Source: Streptomyces sp. ICC1 (GTDB lineage: Bacteria; Actinomycetota; Actinomycetes; Streptomycetales; Streptomycetaceae). From it: a stretch of 64,000 bases of DNA. Made by a program: the position numbers and the translations under genes. Positions within the stretch are counted from its first letter, which is position 1; every line of letters starts with the position of its first letter. Under the pieces are notes generated by a model, which searched no databases, was not told the origin of the DNA, and saw nothing but the letters and a program-made list of their open reading frames with translations. Where the stretch lies: assembly GCF_003287935.1 (NCBI RefSeq), contig NZ_CP030287.1, positions 7,259,063 to 7,323,062 of the forward strand. Reading direction: 5' to 3'. Shown one piece after another: positions 63,592 through 64,000 of this stretch.

Positions 63592-63920
63592 CCGCCAACG
63601 GAACCATCGACCGCCCCCTCACGCGCGACCCCCTGAAGCAGGCCCTCATGTCCCCCCACGCCACCACGAGCGAGCAGCCGCACGGCTCCGCCACCGCAGA
63701 CTTCATCACCGCCGGCGCGATCACCTCGCGCCAGAACAGGACCCGCGAAATGCAACTCATCCCAGAAGCCATGGCTCGTGCCCATATGGCCGACCGTATG
63801 CGTGAGGTCGACGGCGAGCGTCGCGCCCTGCGCGTGGTCGCCGCGCGGCGCATGCAGAAGCGAGCCGAGCGCGTCTCGCTGCGCGCCCGGCGCGCGCTGG
63901 CCATGGCCGTCATGCACTAA
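63588..63920 (+). CDS. Small basic conserved hypothetical protein co-translated with wblC
   Basis: The 110-residue protein starts at ATG 63588, overlapping the wblC stop (ATGA). The first half is polar and disordered. The second (MQLIPEAMARAHMADRMREV, RVVAARRMQKRAERVSLRAR, RRALAMAVMH) is a strongly basic helix conserved among Streptomyces wblC neighbours, as I recall. The coupling suggests a role with WblC in the stress response, but function is unknown. An internal ATG at 63750 could be the true start. Confidence 0.6.
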   Translation: MTANGTIDRPLTRDPLKQALMSPHATTSEQPHGSATADFITAGAITSRQNRTREMQLIPEAMARAHMADRMREVDGERRALRVVAARRMQKRAERVSLRARRALAMAVMH

Positions 63921-64000
63921 GAGCGCAAAGGAAGCAGCGCCACAGGCAGCAGGGAGCGTCCGCTCCCGCTGAGACACCCGGGGGGACCGGTCCGAACGGA
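63921..64000. other. Right-edge intergenic sequence
   Basis: No gene is visible to the end of the window. A small GGGAGCG/CGCTCCC inverted repeat (about 63954-63970) has too tight a loop to be called a terminator with confidence. Confidence 0.4.

Noticed and set aside
63954..63970. Inverted repeat at the right edge as a terminator.
   Set aside because: The loop is only two bases, no U-run follows, and the sequence ends soon after, so it cannot be judged.

Overview
This is high-GC DNA with strong third-position G/C bias, frequent GTG starts and typical actinobacterial genes: WblC/WhiB7, mycoredoxin, the gluABCD/gluRK locus, a UvrD2-type helicase, AfsR-like ATPases and a SoxR-type promoter. 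It is almost certainly Streptomyces or a close relative. I saw no rRNA, tRNA or CRISPR array.

The most important structural point is that the window is probably not one natural chromosomal segment. Three places carry degenerate copies of the Illumina/Nextera transposase adapter: 6748-6800, 36902-36935 and 56650-56684. A truncated gene abuts each one: a Wzz-like protein against an endonuclease/phosphatase C-terminus, a DUF4190-type protein against a GH85 glycosidase lacking its N-terminus, and an intact STAND ATPase beside the C-terminal nuclease end of a helicase. A fourth probable join, without a clear adapter, lies at about 27010-27200. Gene neighbourhoods should not be read across these points.

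Layout. Segment A (1-6747) holds the start of a secreted CBM2-type protein and an exopolysaccharide/cell-surface glycan operon: an acyltransferase, an alpha-helical toroid-like protein, a WecG/TagA glycosyltransferase, a WecC-like dehydrogenase, a WecB epimerase and a truncated Wzz-like protein. Segment B (6801-36901) begins with an accessory, decayed stretch: a transposase remnant, MurG and HTH fragments, frameshifted genes, a TetR-controlled pair of small membrane proteins and a two-gene NLR-like system. It continues with housekeeping and transport genes: pta, pfkA, a large membrane protein, an XRE regulator, a MerR regulator with thioredoxin, glgB, an AfsR-like regulator, a DrrAB-type ABC exporter, panB, an EEP-family membrane protein and nadE.

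Segment C (36936-56649) carries a GH85 endo-beta-N-acetylglucosaminidase, the GluR-GluK two-component system divergent from the GluABCD glutamate importer, an FAD monooxygenase, a cysteine-rich leader peptide, an ATP-grasp-like protein, an adenylation domain fused to a membrane domain, and a SoxR-type-promoter ABC exporter with small redox/detoxification genes. It ends with a second AfsR/STAND-type ATPase. Segment D (56685-64000) contains a helicase-nuclease C-terminus, an M20 dipeptidase, NudC, mycoredoxin, UvrD2, and wblC with a long leader that includes an intrinsic-terminator attenuator.

The most biologically intriguing system is the overlapping pair 16808-13623 (minus strand). A small helical protein carries a C-terminal motif, H-[IV]-T-A followed by a Gly-rich A-[FY]-G and then [VL]-H-V. 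The adjacent P-loop/TPR (NLR-like) protein repeats this motif at its extreme N-terminus, which is the arrangement expected of bacterial amyloid-signalling NLR/effector pairs. The NLR frame is broken twice, so the locus is either decaying or contains sequence errors.
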